From NCBI GenBank assembly GCA_009193035.1, contig SWDT01000034.1:455152-519151 (forward strand): a stretch of DNA of 64,000 nt, in the 5' to 3' direction. The position numbers and the translations under genes were made by a program. The stretch's first letter is position 1, and every line of letters starts with the position of its first letter. The DNA comes from Halicephalobus mephisto. Taxonomy: Eukaryota > Nematoda > Chromadorea > Rhabditida > Panagrolaimidae. Positions 1 through 12,543 of the stretch are shown here, piece by piece. Under the pieces are notes generated by a model. It was not told where the DNA came from. It searched no databases and saw nothing but the letters and a program-made list of their open reading frames with translations.

Positions 1-399
1 TTAATTTAAAAAATAATAATTTTTTTGATTTAGAACGAAAGTAAAAAATTTACAATTAAAAAAATTTTTTTCTTAACGCAAAAATCACAATATTTTACTT
101 TTGAAACAAAAATAAACATTTTTGGTCTTAAAACGAAAATAAAAATCTTTAATTTTTAGTCAAAAAAATTTCAAATTGACATAAAAAAATTTTTATTTTA
201 GTAAAAAAAAATATTTTTCTATCCGAGACCACCAAATAAGACCAAAAAGTGGGATTTTTAGTGAAATAAAGACAAAAGTAGATTGTTGACGAAAATCGGA
301 TAAAAGAAAAGTTTCCTTCGATCGCCGGAAGTTCCCCACCAATCATGTCGGGAGACCCGTAAAAAACAATAAAATTTATTGGGTCCACGTTTCAAACCA

Positions 400-960
400 A
401 TTTTAGAGATAATTAGAAATTGTTGTAGAATTTAAAAAATAAGTCAATAAAAAAAAGTAATTTTAGGGATGATTAGAAACTATTGTAGAATTTTAAAAAT
501 AAATCAATAAAAAAGTAATTTTAGAAATAATTAGAAATTTTTATAAAATTTTAAAAATAAGTCAATAAAAAAAATAATTTTGGAAATAATTAGAAATTAT
601 TATAAAATTTTAAAAATAAGTTAATAAAAAAAGTAATTTTAAAATTAGAAATTTTTATAAAATTTTAAAAATAAATCAATAAAAAAGTAATTAGAAATTA
701 TTGTAAAATTTTAAAAATAAATCAATAAAAAAAAGTAATTTTGGAAATAATTAGAAACTATTGTAAAATTTTAAAAATATTCAGTAAAAAAGTAATTTTA
801 AAATTAGAAATTTTTGTAGCATTTAAAAAATAAGTTAATAAAAAAGTAATTTTAAAAGTAATTAGAAATTATTATAAAATTTAAAAAATAAATTAATAAA
901 AAAATTTTAAAAATAAACAGAAAATTTTTTAAAATTAAAGAAAAATAAAATTTTAAAAAT
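400..960. repeat. AT-rich tandem repeat, about 60-bp unit
   Basis: Eight or so diverged copies of GTAATTTTAGAAATAATTAG followed by an A/T spacer ending AATCAATAAAAA. No coding signal on either strand. Confidence 0.7.
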
Positions 961-1259
961 TCTGAATCTAACATGGTAAATATAAATTTGAAAAAAAAAT
1001 AATATTTATTGCTTTGATCATATTTCTGGAATACGATCAATAAAAAAAATTTGAAACTTGGATTTGTGAAATTGAATGTTTTGCGTGAAAGAAGGGGACT
1101 TTAGACCAAATGCGAAAGTCCAAAACCAGAACTGGAACTTGATTCGAGTCCATTCTGCGTCTTCCCCGAGTTCCAACTTGCTCCTTTCCGAAAAATGAAA
1201 ATACAACGGTCACTTGAACTTTAGTCACTATCAAAGTTGTCGATTTTCGAACTTTTGAA

Positions 1260-1495
1260 ATAATTAAATCCAGAAATCAAAAAATTCAAATCAAATTTCT
1301 AATCTACTTCGAATTAATTCAATCCAGAAATCAAAAAATTCAAATTCGAATCAAATTAATTCAATCCAGAAATTGAAAAATTCGAATTAATTCAATTCAG
1401 AAATCAAAAAATTCGAATTCGAATCGGATTTCTAATCTACTTCGAATCGATTTCGAATTGATTCAATCCAGAAATCGAAAACTTTGAAAACTCGA
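1260..1495. repeat. Short tandem repeat built on AATTCAATCCAGAAATC
   Basis: Four to five copies of a 45-60 bp unit with AATTCAATCCAGAAATC and AATTCGAATC blocks. Confidence 0.6.
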
Positions 1496-1499
1496 CAGT

Positions 1500-2010
1500 T
1501 TTGATCACTATCCTAAATTTCTACCAGAACTGTTTTTGGACAATGACTGAGCAGCGAATTCGGATCATTTTTCAAAAAAGAAAAATGGACATCATTTAAG
1601 ATCTTTACAGGAACTGTTTTGAATAGTGGTCTTACAGCTCCTATAAGATCTGAGAATAGTGTCCAAAATCAGTCACTATCCAAAATTTTATTGGAGCTGT
1701 TTTTGGATAGCGACTTAATTATTTGATAAAGTTTCGGATAGTGTTCAAAATCAGTCACTATCCAAAATTTTATTGAAGCTGTTTTTGAATAGCGACTTTG
1801 ACAGTTTCAGTAAGAAATGGATAGTATCTAAAATCAGTCACTATCCATTTTTCATTGGAGCTGTTTTTGGATAGTGTCTGATTAAAAAATTCTAATTACT
1901 ATCTGAAATTGAAAAATAGATAGTGACTGAAAAGATCAAATTTTGGTTCTAACTGGACACTATCCATTTTTTCATTGGAGCTGTTTTTGGATAGCGACTT
2001 TGACAGTTGA
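1500..2010. repeat. CACTATCC palindromic module array (locus 1)
   Basis: Repeated modules in which GTCACTATCC and GGATAGTG-type ends face each other around a core such as TTGGAGCTGTTTTTGG. Each module can fold on itself. The same family recurs at 2560-3260, 5878-6335 and 15780-16140. The ORFs predicted across it are accidental. Confidence 0.75.
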
Positions 2011-2559
2011 AATACAATTGAATAATCAGACCCAAAATCTAGAAATCTCAAATCAAAGAGAATCTCAAAATGAAACTGACACCAGATCAATTATTATAAA
2101 AACCTGTCACAATTTGCAAACGAAAATTTTCACTTAAATCATTTTTGTTAATGAATTAATATTTTTGATCGATTCACAATTCTTGGCCGTTCCAGTGGAG
2201 TTTGAAGAATCTCATTTCTTTCCCAAAAAAACATCAACAACAACAGGTTTTTCCTTGGAATTTTCGCTCAAAATAAAAAAAATTTTATTGAGGCAACTTG
2301 CCAGAATTTCACTTTACATTGATTATTTTAGAATTTGCAAGAAAATGTGCTAAAATAGGATTAAGAAATTTAAGAAAATTATGTTTTTAAAGACGCTCAA
2401 ACGGAAAACAAGGGACACTAAAACGATGAAACTGGATCAGTGGATTTTGAACAAGAAAAATCGATCCGGAATTTTTGTAGAAAAAAAATGAAGAAGTAAA
2501 TGAAAGGAAAATGGGAATTCTGGAAAATACAAAAAAATAGTGGTTGATTTTGGGATATT

Positions 2560-3262
2560 TTAGTCACTATTTTAAAAATTTACTAAAAATGTCAAAAAAA
2601 TTATAAAAATCAACTCCAATGAAAAATGAATAGTGTTCAGTTGGGATTAAAATTTAATCTTTTTATTCACTATCTATTTTTCGATTTCAGATAGTAATTA
2701 GGATCTTTTAATCAGACACTATCCAAAAACACCTCCAATGAAAAATGGATAGTGTTCAGTTGGGATTAAAATTTGATCTTTTCAGTCACTATCACAAACT
2801 TTTACTAGAATTGCTAAAATCACTACAAAAACAGCTTTAATAAAAATAAATAGTGTCTACTTCTGGTTCGATCAAAAACTTCCTAGTCACTATCCTTAAG
2901 GTTTATTAAAGCTTTTAAAAATAGTATAAAAAATATTTTTACTAACAATATGGATAATGTCTGAAACTAATCACTACAAAAACAGCTCTAATAAAAATAA
3001 ATAGTGTCTACTTTTGGTTCGATCAAAAACTTCCTAGTCACTATCCTTAAGGTTTATTAAAGCTTTTAAAAATAGTATAAAAAATATTTTTAGTAACAAT
3101 ATGGATAGTGTCTGAAACTAATCATTACAAAAACAGCTTTAATAAAAATGAATAGTGTCTACTTTTGGTTCGATCAAAAACTTTCTAGTCACTATTCTTG
3201 AGATTTATTAAAGCTTTTAAAAATATTATAAAAATATTTTTAGTAACAATATGGATAGTGTT
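2560..3262. repeat. CACTATCC module array (locus 2) with about 180-bp higher-order repeat
   Basis: Same palindromic modules; from about 2815 a unit of roughly 180 bp containing GGTTTATTAAAGCTTTTAA and AACAATATGGATAGTGTC is repeated three times. Confidence 0.75.
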
Positions 3263-3289
3263 TAATCGAAAAAATGAACAAAACTTATT

Positions 3290-3560
3290 GCGGCAAGACC
3301 AAAGGTGGCAATAAAACTTGACCGTTCAAGTGATCAATGCGCGGACCAACCAACTTGTTTTAACAAGAGTTTGCCATGGAATCTTGATTTGCAGTCAAAT
3401 ATCGGAAAACGGCTCTTCAAAAGAATGCAGGAGCGAGGTCACGCAAACGGCAGAGATGACCTTCCTTCTTTCATGGCTGAATCAACCTAGGGATCCATTT
3501 CCTCGTGCAAAATACCCACTAATTCTCTTAAACACCTTTGACCACAAAAATTCCATTGTT
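3290..3560. other. GC-richer island with overlapping short ORFs
   Basis: About 270 bp of mixed-composition sequence in AT-rich surroundings. Two plus-strand frames are open for 61 and 81 codons in the same interval, so neither is convincing. It could be an exon remnant, a noncoding RNA or an old element. No family recognised. Confidence 0.3.
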
Positions 3561-5040
3561 TAAAAGAATAAAAAAGAATATTAAAAAATATTAAAAATAA
3601 AAATAAAAATAATTTCGAAAAAAAAAATATTTAAAAAATATTTAAAAATATTGAAAATTTTTGAAATAAAAAAAATATCTAAAAAATTAAAATTTTTTTA
3701 AATTTATAAAAATTTTAAATTTAAAAAATTCTAAATTTATAAAAAATTTAAATTTTAAATTTTAAAAAAATTTTGAAATTTTATAACTTTACTGATTCAA
3801 AGGAGATTTTAAAAAATAATAAAAAATTCGAAAAAGTCGTCAATCTTGTTCTAGGTTAAAATATACGATAACATCGAATTTGGAAAAAATTGTAATCAAA
3901 ATTTGGATCTGACAAAAATAAAAAACAAGATGTTATAAATTTTCTAAATTCTTGAAGTGGCCTATTTTCGGATTTTTTATTCTGGATGGTCTCAGAGGGA
4001 ATTTAAAATTCGATGTAAAACACGAACTGTCTCCTACCACGAAAGTCCCCGAAAAGTACGGTAGGAATATGTGCTTTTGCAGGTACTGGAGATCAATTAT
4101 AGCTGACCGTAATCGAATCCATTTGATTAGGCTCAGTTATGAGTGATTTCCAACACCTGTATAGTTTCTGAAAACTTCGAAAAATCGCTTCAGGACTGTT
4201 TTATAAAAAACCTCATATATGACTTTTATAATATATAATTAGTTAAGAAATTATAACATTATAAAATAGGTATAATACAAAACTAAAAATGCATTTTTAT
4301 AATTGTTGAAAATCACTTACAGCTGACTGTAATCGAACCCCGTTATAAATGATTTCCAGCACCTTTATTATTTTTTAATATTTTTACAGTTATTATTATT
4401 ACTGTAATTCTGTTTTAAAATTTTTGATATATTTTTTGGAATAAAGAAGTTCAAAAAGTGGACTTCCTCAAGACGTGTCCCAAGCACCCGTGTTTTTAAT
4501 TTGAGAAACTTCAAGTCAAAAATTAAATGCAAAAAGTTGTTTTAAATAAATTTGGATTTTTTATATAAAATTTTAAAAGTTAATATAGGCGAATTTCCAC
4601 TTTATGGAATTTTAATTTAAACTTCCAAATATCCTTAAAATTGGAAGTTAATCTTCAGAATCCAGAATTCAGGATTTTGAAAATAAATCGTTAATTCTGC
4701 TTTCAGATTCAGAATTTACGGATTTAGTTGCACTGTTATGAATACTTTTCGCTCAATATGAATTACACAATTCGAGCATAAATGTCATTAGTATAAGTGC
4801 CCAAAATATAAATACCATATAACCAGTTTTAGGTATCCTTAAAGTTGAACAATAATCATTTATAATCATGCAACTAAACCCGTAAAATCTGAATTTGAAA
4901 TCAGAATTAACAGTTAATCTTTAGAATCCTGAATTTTGACTTTTGATTAGGAATTTACGAGCTTGATTACGTTGTTACAAACGTTTTTGTTCAGTTCTGA
5001 CTACTGGAATATATCCCTGGGACATAAGTGTCATACAACT
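3560..5040. other. Noncoding DNA downstream of filamin exon 3
   Basis: 3560-3800 is A/T simple sequence. 3940-4370 includes a CACGAAAGTCCC block also found at 44-45.4 kb and two copies of CAGCTGACTGTAATCGAA-like sequence. 4600-4990 repeats GAATCC/CAGAATT segments. No filamin exon could be recognised, so this is probably intron. Confidence 0.5.
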
Positions 5041-5080
5041 CTCAAGAATCTAGCCAATATTGTAGCAAAATTAAACAAAC

Positions 5081-7636
5081 CTGGTAATTTCCGGTGTTTT
5101 TAGGAATGAAACTTAGAACAGCTCCTTTATCCGTCCTTGATTTCTTCAATTCCAAAAATTTGTTATCTAAAACTTCTCCTTCTGGTCCTACTATGAAAAC
5201 ATCGATATCTTCAATAAGAACGTCGCTTCCTTCGGCGAAGGCCAGATCCAGATTTAGCTGTTGGTTCTGGAAGCAGGAAGTGGATATGGGGCCTTCTGGG
5301 TTGTGGAATTCTTGCTGTATATAGGGTTCCTTCCTGGGGACCATAGGGGAAGGCGAAGTGATTCTTTCTGTCGTCTTCGGGATGGACTTTATGCTTTGTT
5401 CTTGGGACAAAGATGACAAAGCTGCTGCTAAGGCTAGAATCCCTAAGTGCTCTACGTCGACGTCGGATATGTCATCTGGACCGATGAGACTCGCAACCCC
5501 AATGTCGAGGGCTCCATCCAGGGCTCGGGCCACGTTCTGCGACCAGAAGACCGGATCTTCGAAGTCCATCTGCTCCAATCCCGGCACCGCACCCCCGACT
5601 CTTTCAACTAGACGAGATAGAAGATAACCGTCGTTCCAGGACCTTTCGAAATCAGTGATTCTGACGTCCGGAAGCAACTTCTGGACATTAGCTAATGTAG
5701 CCTTGTATCCTGGACCTCCTTTCTTGACAAAATAAGAAAGATAAGTGATGGTGGAAAGTTCGTCTAAATCGTTGGAGGAGAAATGCTCTGCAGAAATGAT
5801 GGCCGGGATTTGAAGATGTTTCTCGGCCAAAGACAGAGCTTGAGCGCAGTTTGACGTTCTAAAAAATTCTCAGTAGTTACTTGCATACTTTTCAGTCACT
5901 ATCCAAAAACAGCTCCAATAAGAATTAGATAGTAACTGATTTTGGACACTATCCATTTCTTACTGAAATTGTCAAAGTCACTATCCAAAAATAGCTCTAA
6001 TAAGAATTGGATAGTGTCCATTGTTAATAAAGATTTGATCTTTCCAGTCACTATCCAAAAACTGCTACGATAAGAATTGGATAGTGTCCATTGTTAATAA
6101 AGATTTGATCTTTTCAGTCATTATCCAAAAACTGCTCCAATAAGGAAATGGACAGTGACCATTTTTAGTAAAAATTCGAGCTTTTCAGTTACTATCCAAG
6201 AACCTCTTTGATAAAAATCTGAATAGTATCCATTTTTAATAAATTTTGATTTTTTAGTCACTATTCAAAAAAATTTCGTGAAAAAATAGTGACGAATTTT
6301 GGACACTATCCTTACTTCACCAAATTCAGTAAAGTTGTTGTTCAAAATCAGCATGAATAAGAAATTTAAATAATTATTGATTTTAGAGATTGAATTTTAT
6401 TAAAATTGTGATTTTCGAAAAACTTACCCTGTTCTTGGATTCAACTTTCTCCAATCGGGGAACAATCCGGGCTGACAGTAATCCAGCAGAGCACTCAATG
6501 CTACTCCGTCATTCCAATTGGTCCTGAAATTGGTCAATTTGATCTCCGGAAGAACCGATTGAAGCCAGGCCATGATCAGCTTCTTCGGAGGGATCTTAGT
6601 GTGACTAGCAATTTGATATCTTTGGATCAGACACCAGATAAGTCCGAGAATCAATTTCAGATTTCCTTCAACGATGTCTTGAGATCCTATGTTGACGAGT
6701 TTGACTCTGTCTTCCCTAAGGGCATCTAAAGCCATCTGAACGTTCATTAACTTCTGGATTTCACTGGGGTTTTGTCTGTAGATCTTGCCTGTGCAGATCC
6801 TCTTCTGAAGAGTCTCCACAACCTGAATCAGAAGGACCCCGTCAGAAAGGTCCGCTTCCAAGTCGTTTATTCTGACGTTCCCGGGCATTAACTAAAAAAA
6901 AATTAATTATATTTTTGTAAAAAAAAATAAATTTGCATTACGAAATGGCTTCGACCAAAATTTCCAGGATTTTTTAAATTTGAATAATTCGAGATTTCAG
7001 ATCTTGATTTCAAATTTTCACTGAAGTTTGGAAAATTCTAGAACATCTAAAAAGAAGATTCCGGAAGATTCTAACAACTTTACAGAATTCTGAAGATTTA
7101 CATTAAATTTTCGAATTTTTCAGAATACTGTATTTAATTTCAGAAACTTCCAAAATTGACTTCAGAACTAAATTCCAGAAGTTTGTATTAGATTCTGGAG
7201 GATTCTGAAACCTTCTAGGAACTTCCAGAATTTCGACTTCAGATTTGTTTTAGAAGTTTCTATTAAATTCTGGAAGATTCTAAAAATTTCTATAAAATTT
7301 CCCAAATTTTTCAGAATACTGTATTTAATTCTAGAAACTTCCAGAATTCACTTCAGATCTGTTTTAGAAGCTTCTATTAAATTCTGGAAAATTCTAAAAA
7401 TTTCTGAAATCTAGAAATTTCTATAAAATTTCCTAAATTTTTCAGAATACTGTACTGGATTTCTTGCAGAATTTAACAATTGTTATTTTTTGTAGAAGAT
7501 TTCATAACTTTCAGAATTGTAATTTTTACAAAAGCAAAATTATCACCTGTTGGTTGAGCCAATTTGTGAAGGTGTGCATCTGGATAGTGACCCACTTGGG
7601 ACGCTCCTCCGCCGTAGCCGGGTTTACAGATGTCAT
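5081..7636 (-). CDS. fln-2: Filamin with three CH domains (5' part of gene)
   Basis: Actin-crosslinking filamin, N-terminal part only. Coding exons read on the minus strand: 7636-7547 (30 codons), 6891-6428 and 5858-5081; phases agree at both joins and give 444 residues before a GTTTGT donor at 5080. The first exon carries WVTIQMHTFTNWLNQ, the start of a calponin-homology (CH) domain that finishes in exon 2. A second CH domain spans exons 2-3 (MAWLQSVLPEIKLTNF, then GLFPDWRKLNP). A third, more divergent CH domain lies in exon 3 (LLPDVRITDFERSWNDGYLL). The end of exon 3 begins an Ig-like filamin repeat (FVGPEGEVLDN-type strand pattern, then NTGNYQ). Three CH domains followed by filamin repeats is, as I recall it, the layout of C. 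elegans FLN-2 rather than of two-CH vertebrate filamins. Downstream exons were not found in the remaining 5 kb and presumably lie off the left edge. Start chosen as the only in-frame ATG before the first CH helix. Confidence 0.85.
5878..6335. repeat. CACTATCC module array (locus 3) in filamin intron 2
   Basis: About six modules of roughly 80 bp with CACTATCCAAAAACAGCTCC and GGATAGTGTCCATT. Lies wholly in the intron between exons 2 and 3 of the filamin gene. Confidence 0.75.
6960..7470. repeat. TTCTGGAAGATTCTA-type repeats in filamin intron 1
   Basis: Three diverged copies of a 120-bp unit containing TTTTTCAGAATACTGTATT. Related in style to repeats at 19.1-19.7, 26.0-26.4, 34.8-35.1 and 39.8-42.7 kb. 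Confidence 0.6.
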
Positions 7637-7739
7637 TTTTCTATTTTTTCTAATCTATTCAATAACATCTAACATTAAATTACAAAAAATCGAGAATTGA
7701 GCCTGAAAAATTATAAAAATTAGAAATATTTTTACAAAA

Positions 7740-8095
7740 CAGTCTCGATACGAATTTTTAGAATTTTTGATTTTCAAAAAATTTCAAATTCTTTAGATTT
7801 TAAAATTTTTATATTCAAATTTATGAAATTCTAATAAGCTAGAAAAAAACAAAAAATCATTACGAAATAGTTTCGAAATGAAGTTTTAGTTTTTAATTTC
7901 AAATATTTTTTAGATTTTAGAATTTCCATATTGAAGTTTACAGAATTTGAATAAGCTAGAAAAAAACAAAAAATCATTACGAAATAGTCTCGAAACGAAG
8001 TTTCAGAGTTTTTAATTTCGAATATTTTTTAGATTTTAGAACTTTCATATTGAAGTTTACAGAATTCGAATAAGCTAGAAGAAAAACGAAAACTT
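7740..8095. repeat. Tandem repeat, about 112-bp unit
   Basis: Three copies containing GAAATAGTCTCGAAACGAAG and AAGTTTACAGAATTCGAATA, just upstream of the filamin start codon. Confidence 0.65.
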
Positions 8096-8099
8096 AAAG

Positions 8100-8342
8100 T
8101 TGCCGTTTACCGACCGTTCGAACTATGTGGCAAAAGCCAAAAGAACGAAAACAAACAACGTAAAGAAAACAATCTCCTTCGATCCCGTTCAAGCTGTCAA
8201 CTTTGACAATCATCTAAGGTCAAATCCGATCCATGAACAATCGAATGTCAAAAAAGAATTTCGAAATCTGTCAAAAGCATCAATAATTTCGTTGTTGAAA
8301 AATTTAATTTTTTTTCGATTGGAAGATTCCCGGGAGAATTGA
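8100..8342 (+). CDS. Small ORF of unknown status
   Basis: An 80-codon frame opening with TTG in sequence of more balanced composition than its flanks. The first 55 residues (TDRSNYVAKAKRTKTNN, KKTISFDPVQAVNF) are not low complexity. No ATG at the start, no clear splice sites, no family recognised. Could be an exon of an unseen gene or chance. Confidence 0.2.
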   Translation: MPFTDRSNYVAKAKRTKTNNVKKTISFDPVQAVNFDNHLRSNPIHEQSNVKKEFRNLSKASIISLLKNLIFFRLEDSREN

Positions 8343-8469
8343 GAAGTTTAAAAATACGTTAATCGATTTTTTGGAAAATCTCGAGATTGTTCGCGAGAAC
8401 AAGATGAACATGAGAGCTTCTTGAGGAAGTTTGCACTTGGATAAATCAAGAATGAATGGTTTCGAGTCT

Positions 8470-9065
8470 GAGTAAACTACTAAATAAAAATTTTGAATTT
8501 TTAAAAAATTCCTCAATGAAGTATGATATTCGGTTTAAAAAAATTTAAACAAAAATTTCCAAATTTTTTTATAAAATTTATTTATATATGTTAAAAGTGT
8601 ATTTTAGTTTTTGAAATTTTATAAAAATAGAAATTCTAAAAAATCTTAATCAATTTCGAATCTCGAAACGAAAATACCGTATAAATATCAATTTTACCGT
8701 AATCTCAATTAACAGAATCCATACTTGAAAAAAATAAAAAAATAAATCTAGAAACATAAAAAATAGAAAATTTTGAATTTTTAGAAAATTCCTCAATGAA
8801 GTATGATATTCGGTTTATAAAAATTTAAACAAAAATTTCGAAATTTTTATAAAATTTATTTATATATGTTAAAAGTGTATTTTATTTTCTGAAATTTTAT
8901 AAAAACAAAATTCTAAAAATAAAAATTCTAAAAAATCTTAATCGATTTCGAATCTCAAAACGAAAATACCGTATAAATATCAATTTTACCGTAATCTCAA
9001 TTAACAGAATCCATACTTCAAAAAAATTAAAAAATAAATCTAGAAACATAAAAAGTAAAAAATTG
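8470..9065. repeat. Tandem duplication, about 290-bp unit
   Basis: Two copies (about 8480-8765 and 8766-9062) share CCTCAATGAAGTATGATATT and TAACAGAATCCATACTT. High identity suggests a recent duplication. Confidence 0.75.
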
Positions 9066-9239
9066 TGAATTTTCATGATAAGATTTAACTTTTGATGTAA
9101 AAAAATTCAACTCAAATAACGTCCCCCAGAATTTTTAAAAATTTATTTTCATATATCAAAAGTACATTTTACTGCTTAATTTTCTGTAAAAAATTTAAAA
9201 ACAAAAATTTTGAAAAATTCTAAAATCTCCAAAAAATAA

Positions 9240-9775
9240 ATAGTTTAACAAAAATAAAATTGATTAAATAATACAAAATTAATAAAAAAATATTCTCAAA
9301 TTTTTAAAAATTTGAATTTAAATTTCGAAATAATTTTAGAAATTCAGTAATTTTAAAAAAATTGATTGAATAATACAAAATTAATCAAAAAAAAATTGAT
9401 TTTGAATTTTTAAAAATTTAATATTATTTAAATTTAAATTTCGAAATAATTAAAAAAAATAAAATTGATTGAATAATACAAAATTAATAAAAAAATATTC
9501 TCAAATTTTTAAAAATTTGAATTTAAATTTCGAAATAATTTTAGAAATTTAATAATTTTAAAAAAATTGATTGAATAATACAAAATTAATGAAAAAAATT
9601 CATTTTCAAATTTTGAAAAATTTGAATTTAAATTTCGAAATAATTTTAAAAAATAAAATTGATTGAATAATACAAAATTAATCAAAAAATATTCTCAAAT
9701 TTTTAAAAATTTAAATTTCGAAATAATTAACAAAAATAAAATTGATTGAATAATACAAAATTAATAAAAAAGAAA
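9240..9775. repeat. AT-rich tandem repeat, about 100-bp unit
   Basis: Five to six copies of AAATTGATTGAATAATACAA followed by A/T spacer. Noncoding. Confidence 0.7.
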
Positions 9776-10045
9776 CAAAGCTTGTTCTCGAGTCAAACAA
9801 CAACTGAAGGAAGCTTGTCCAAAAATTCAGTTTGAATGTGCGCAGACTGCGTGTCATCGTCAATTTTTGCTTTTAGTCAACGTCTTTCTCGATGGCGATC
9901 ACAGCGACGCACTGCGCAAACAATCAATTCTCCCCCCGAGAACCCCGGCCAAAAACCTTTTGGTCAATTTCGAGTTCAAACTAACTCGATATTTTTGCGG
10001 GGGAAAGTGATTTAAGAACAGGATATGTTCGAATCTTCGTTTCGA
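9775..10045. promoter_or_regulatory. GC-rich island between filamin and metallo-hydrolase genes
   Basis: About 270 bp of much higher GC than the flanks, with GCGCAGACTGCG, GACGCACTGCGC and CCCCGGCC. It lies between two divergent genes (2.1 kb upstream of the filamin ATG, 2.5 kb upstream of the other). A promoter, enhancer or untranslated exon is the likely content. A 30-codon frame from ATG GCG ATC is present but unsupported. Confidence 0.35.
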
Positions 10046-10254
10046 AATCGAGCATCACGTTAGATGTCGTAAATTCCATTAAATTTAAAGTTTCTTTGTT
10101 TTGATTATGCTATATCGTTGACGTGAGTGGTACACGCACAAGGACGAAGACAAAAGAGCAAAATTTTATATAAATAAACAACGTATAAAAAATCAGAATT
10201 TAAATAACATTATTCATAGATCCTCAGGTTTCGTTTTTACATATTTTTAAAATA

Positions 10255-10610
10255 ACTTAGAAGTCCTAGGATCGGATTAATAGGGTTTAAGTTAAATTTA
10301 TAAGGAAATTTAAAAAGTACAACATGACCTAGAAGGACCTAAATCAACCTAACAATATATAATTTAAAAATTTATAAGAATTTAAAAATTGAAGATTGGA
10401 TTAATAAGGTTTAAGTTAAATTTACAAGGAAATTAAAAAAATATAATGTGATCTGGAAGGATCTAAATCAACCTAACAATATATAATTTAAAAATTTATA
10501 ATAGTTTAAAAATTGAAGATCGGATTAATAGGGTTTAAGTTAAATTTATAAGAAAATTTAAAAAATATGTGACCTAGAAGGACCTAAATGAACCTAACAA
10601 TATTCAAGTA
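10255..10610. repeat. Tandem repeat, about 123-bp unit
   Basis: Three copies of GGATTAATAGGGTTTAAGTT and GACCTAGAAGGACCTAAATC. The rest of 10610-11380 is AT-rich with no gene seen. Confidence 0.7.
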
Positions 10611-11381
10611 AACAAGACCGAAATTACAAGCGTAAGTGTTTGAAAGGAGTATCAAATGACCTGACAGGTTTAAGTTTTGTCTATAGCATCTAAATCAGAA
10701 GTGAAAGAAATTTTAAAAATGTAATCTAGAAGATCACTGTTGAAATAAGACCGAAATTAAAAGTAAAAGAAAATTAAAAATCAAAAAAGTATAAAGTAAA
10801 AAGTAAAAAATAGTTTAAGACTCAGGTGAATCAAACATTTAGTTGAAGACGTGGGGATGTAAGCGGCACAGATGACCAAAGCTGTTGAATTTTTGAAATT
10901 TCCGCTTTAAATTAATTTTATTTTTAATTTAAACTTTTATTTTTTAGTCGAATTCATTTTATTTTAATTTAAACTTTTATTTTTTAGTTGAATTAATTCG
11001 AAATTTTTTGAAATAAATTACAAATTCGATTTTAATTTTAATTTCTCTATTTATGTGTCGAATTAATTTTATTCAAATTCTAATTTCTCGATTTTTTAGC
11101 CAAATTAATTCGAAATCAATTCGAATGTTCGAAAATTGAGATTTCTGATAATGATCTAAGAAATCTAAGCTTGATTAACTGGGATCTAAGTTAGAAATAT
11201 AAAAATATAAGAAAAATAAATAGTCGAAGGTCTTCGTTTGGTTTAACAAGATCATAGTCGGGGGACATAAGCGTGAGAACATAATGAAAATGATCTGTGA
11301 GGTCTCAATTCGATCTAATAGGGCTTGAATTAAAACCATAAGAGTGCAAAAAGAATATATGATCATTTGATCGCTCTTAAT

Positions 11382-11842
11382 TTACACACAAAAATGAATG
11401 CATGGCATATACTGTACCAAATGCATTACAACGATTCTGATGTATCAGATGTATTGTATTTAATGTATCAGATGTATTGTATTTAATGTATTAGATGCAT
11501 TATATTCAATGTATCAGATGTATTAGATACATTTATTCAATGCATCAATATTGCATTTAATGAATTGATGCACTAAATATAATGTACCGAAGTCAATCTA
11601 ATAGGTCAAATATAATGCATTGATATTGTATTTAATAAATCAGTATATTAAGTACAATATATCACATATATCAGAACATAATAATATATCACATACATTA
11701 TGCTTAATGTACTTGTACGTTAGAAAATGCATTAATTTTGTACTTAATGAATCGGCATATTGAGTACAATATATCTCATATATATCAGAACCGTTTTAAT
11801 GTACTTATACGTTACATATCATGTATTCATTTTTGTGTGTAA
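11382..11842. mobile_element. MITE-like element with terminal inverted repeats
   Basis: Left end TTACACACAAAAATGAATG (11382-11400) and right end reading inward as TTACACACAAAAATGAATA (11842-11824) form inverted repeats of about 19 bp with weaker extension. The interior is a run of ATGTATCAGATGTATT-type repeats with no ORF. A second class of related interior sequence occurs at 15.16-15.25 and 23.93-24.5 kb. Confidence 0.45.
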
Positions 11843-11879
11843 TTTCCCACATTTCAATCGAAATAAATCTTGTTTATTA

Positions 11880-12300
11880 ACATTGAATAAAATAAAATTT
11901 TAAAAATTTTAGAAATATTTTAGAAAATTTCAGACTCCTACGAAATTCTGGAAATTTCTACAGAATTAGAATTCATATAATTTATATTTAAGCTCGAAAT
12001 TTTTATTCGAAAAATTAATCTATCAAAAATCTAAAAATGTATCAAATTATTATTTTCTTACAAATTCAAAAATAATTTTTTTCCATTTTATTAAAAAAAA
12101 TAATTTTTTTACTTTATTAAAGAAATTATTATTTTTTTGAATTTTATTAAAGAAATTATTTTTTAAAATTTTATTAAAAAATTATTACTTTTTTATTTTA
12201 TTAAAAAATTATTTTTTTAAATTTTATCAAAGAAATTATTTTTTAAAATTTTATTAAAGAAATTATTATTTTTTTTTATTTTATTTTTTTTTGTTTTTTT
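11880..12300. other. A/T simple sequence
   Basis: Mainly AAATTATTTTTTAAAATTTTATTAAAG-style low complexity. No gene seen up to the metallo-hydrolase 5' end. Confidence 0.6.
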
Positions 12301-12494
12301 TTAAAATTAATTTTTCTGCTTCGATTTCTTGATTGAGGAATTTCCGGTCCCCGATGGAAGCAAAAACCGTGAACATCTGTAAAACAGAGTAATTATCCCT
12401 AGCAAGAAGCTTATCGGTGAATTCAAAGTTTCTCCAACTCCCGAAAGAGTTCGGAAAAAAAATAAAGCATGGCTTATAAATGACCACTTTTGAA

Positions 12495-12503
12495 TTTTCT
12501 CAG
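12495..12503 (+). promoter_or_regulatory. Candidate SL trans-splice site of the metallo-hydrolase gene
   Basis: TTTTCTCAG ends 40 nt before the signal-peptide ATG at 12544, and no coding exon is seen upstream. The distance is longer than usual for SL1, so this is a weaker call than those of abl-1 and COA3. Confidence 0.35.
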
Positions 12504-12543
12504 TTTTCCTTTGGGGCCACTTGACCAGTCAAGCCTCTTCGAA

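Noticed and set aside
149..388. 79-codon minus-strand ORF, considered as a filamin exon
   Set aside because: The second half is low-complexity Lys/Phe/Ile from A/T sequence and no filamin motif was recognised.
1018..1234. Overlapping minus-strand ORFs in a GC-richer segment, considered as a downstream filamin exon
   Set aside because: Neither frame shows filamin-repeat strands or sensible splice sites, and both frames are equally open.
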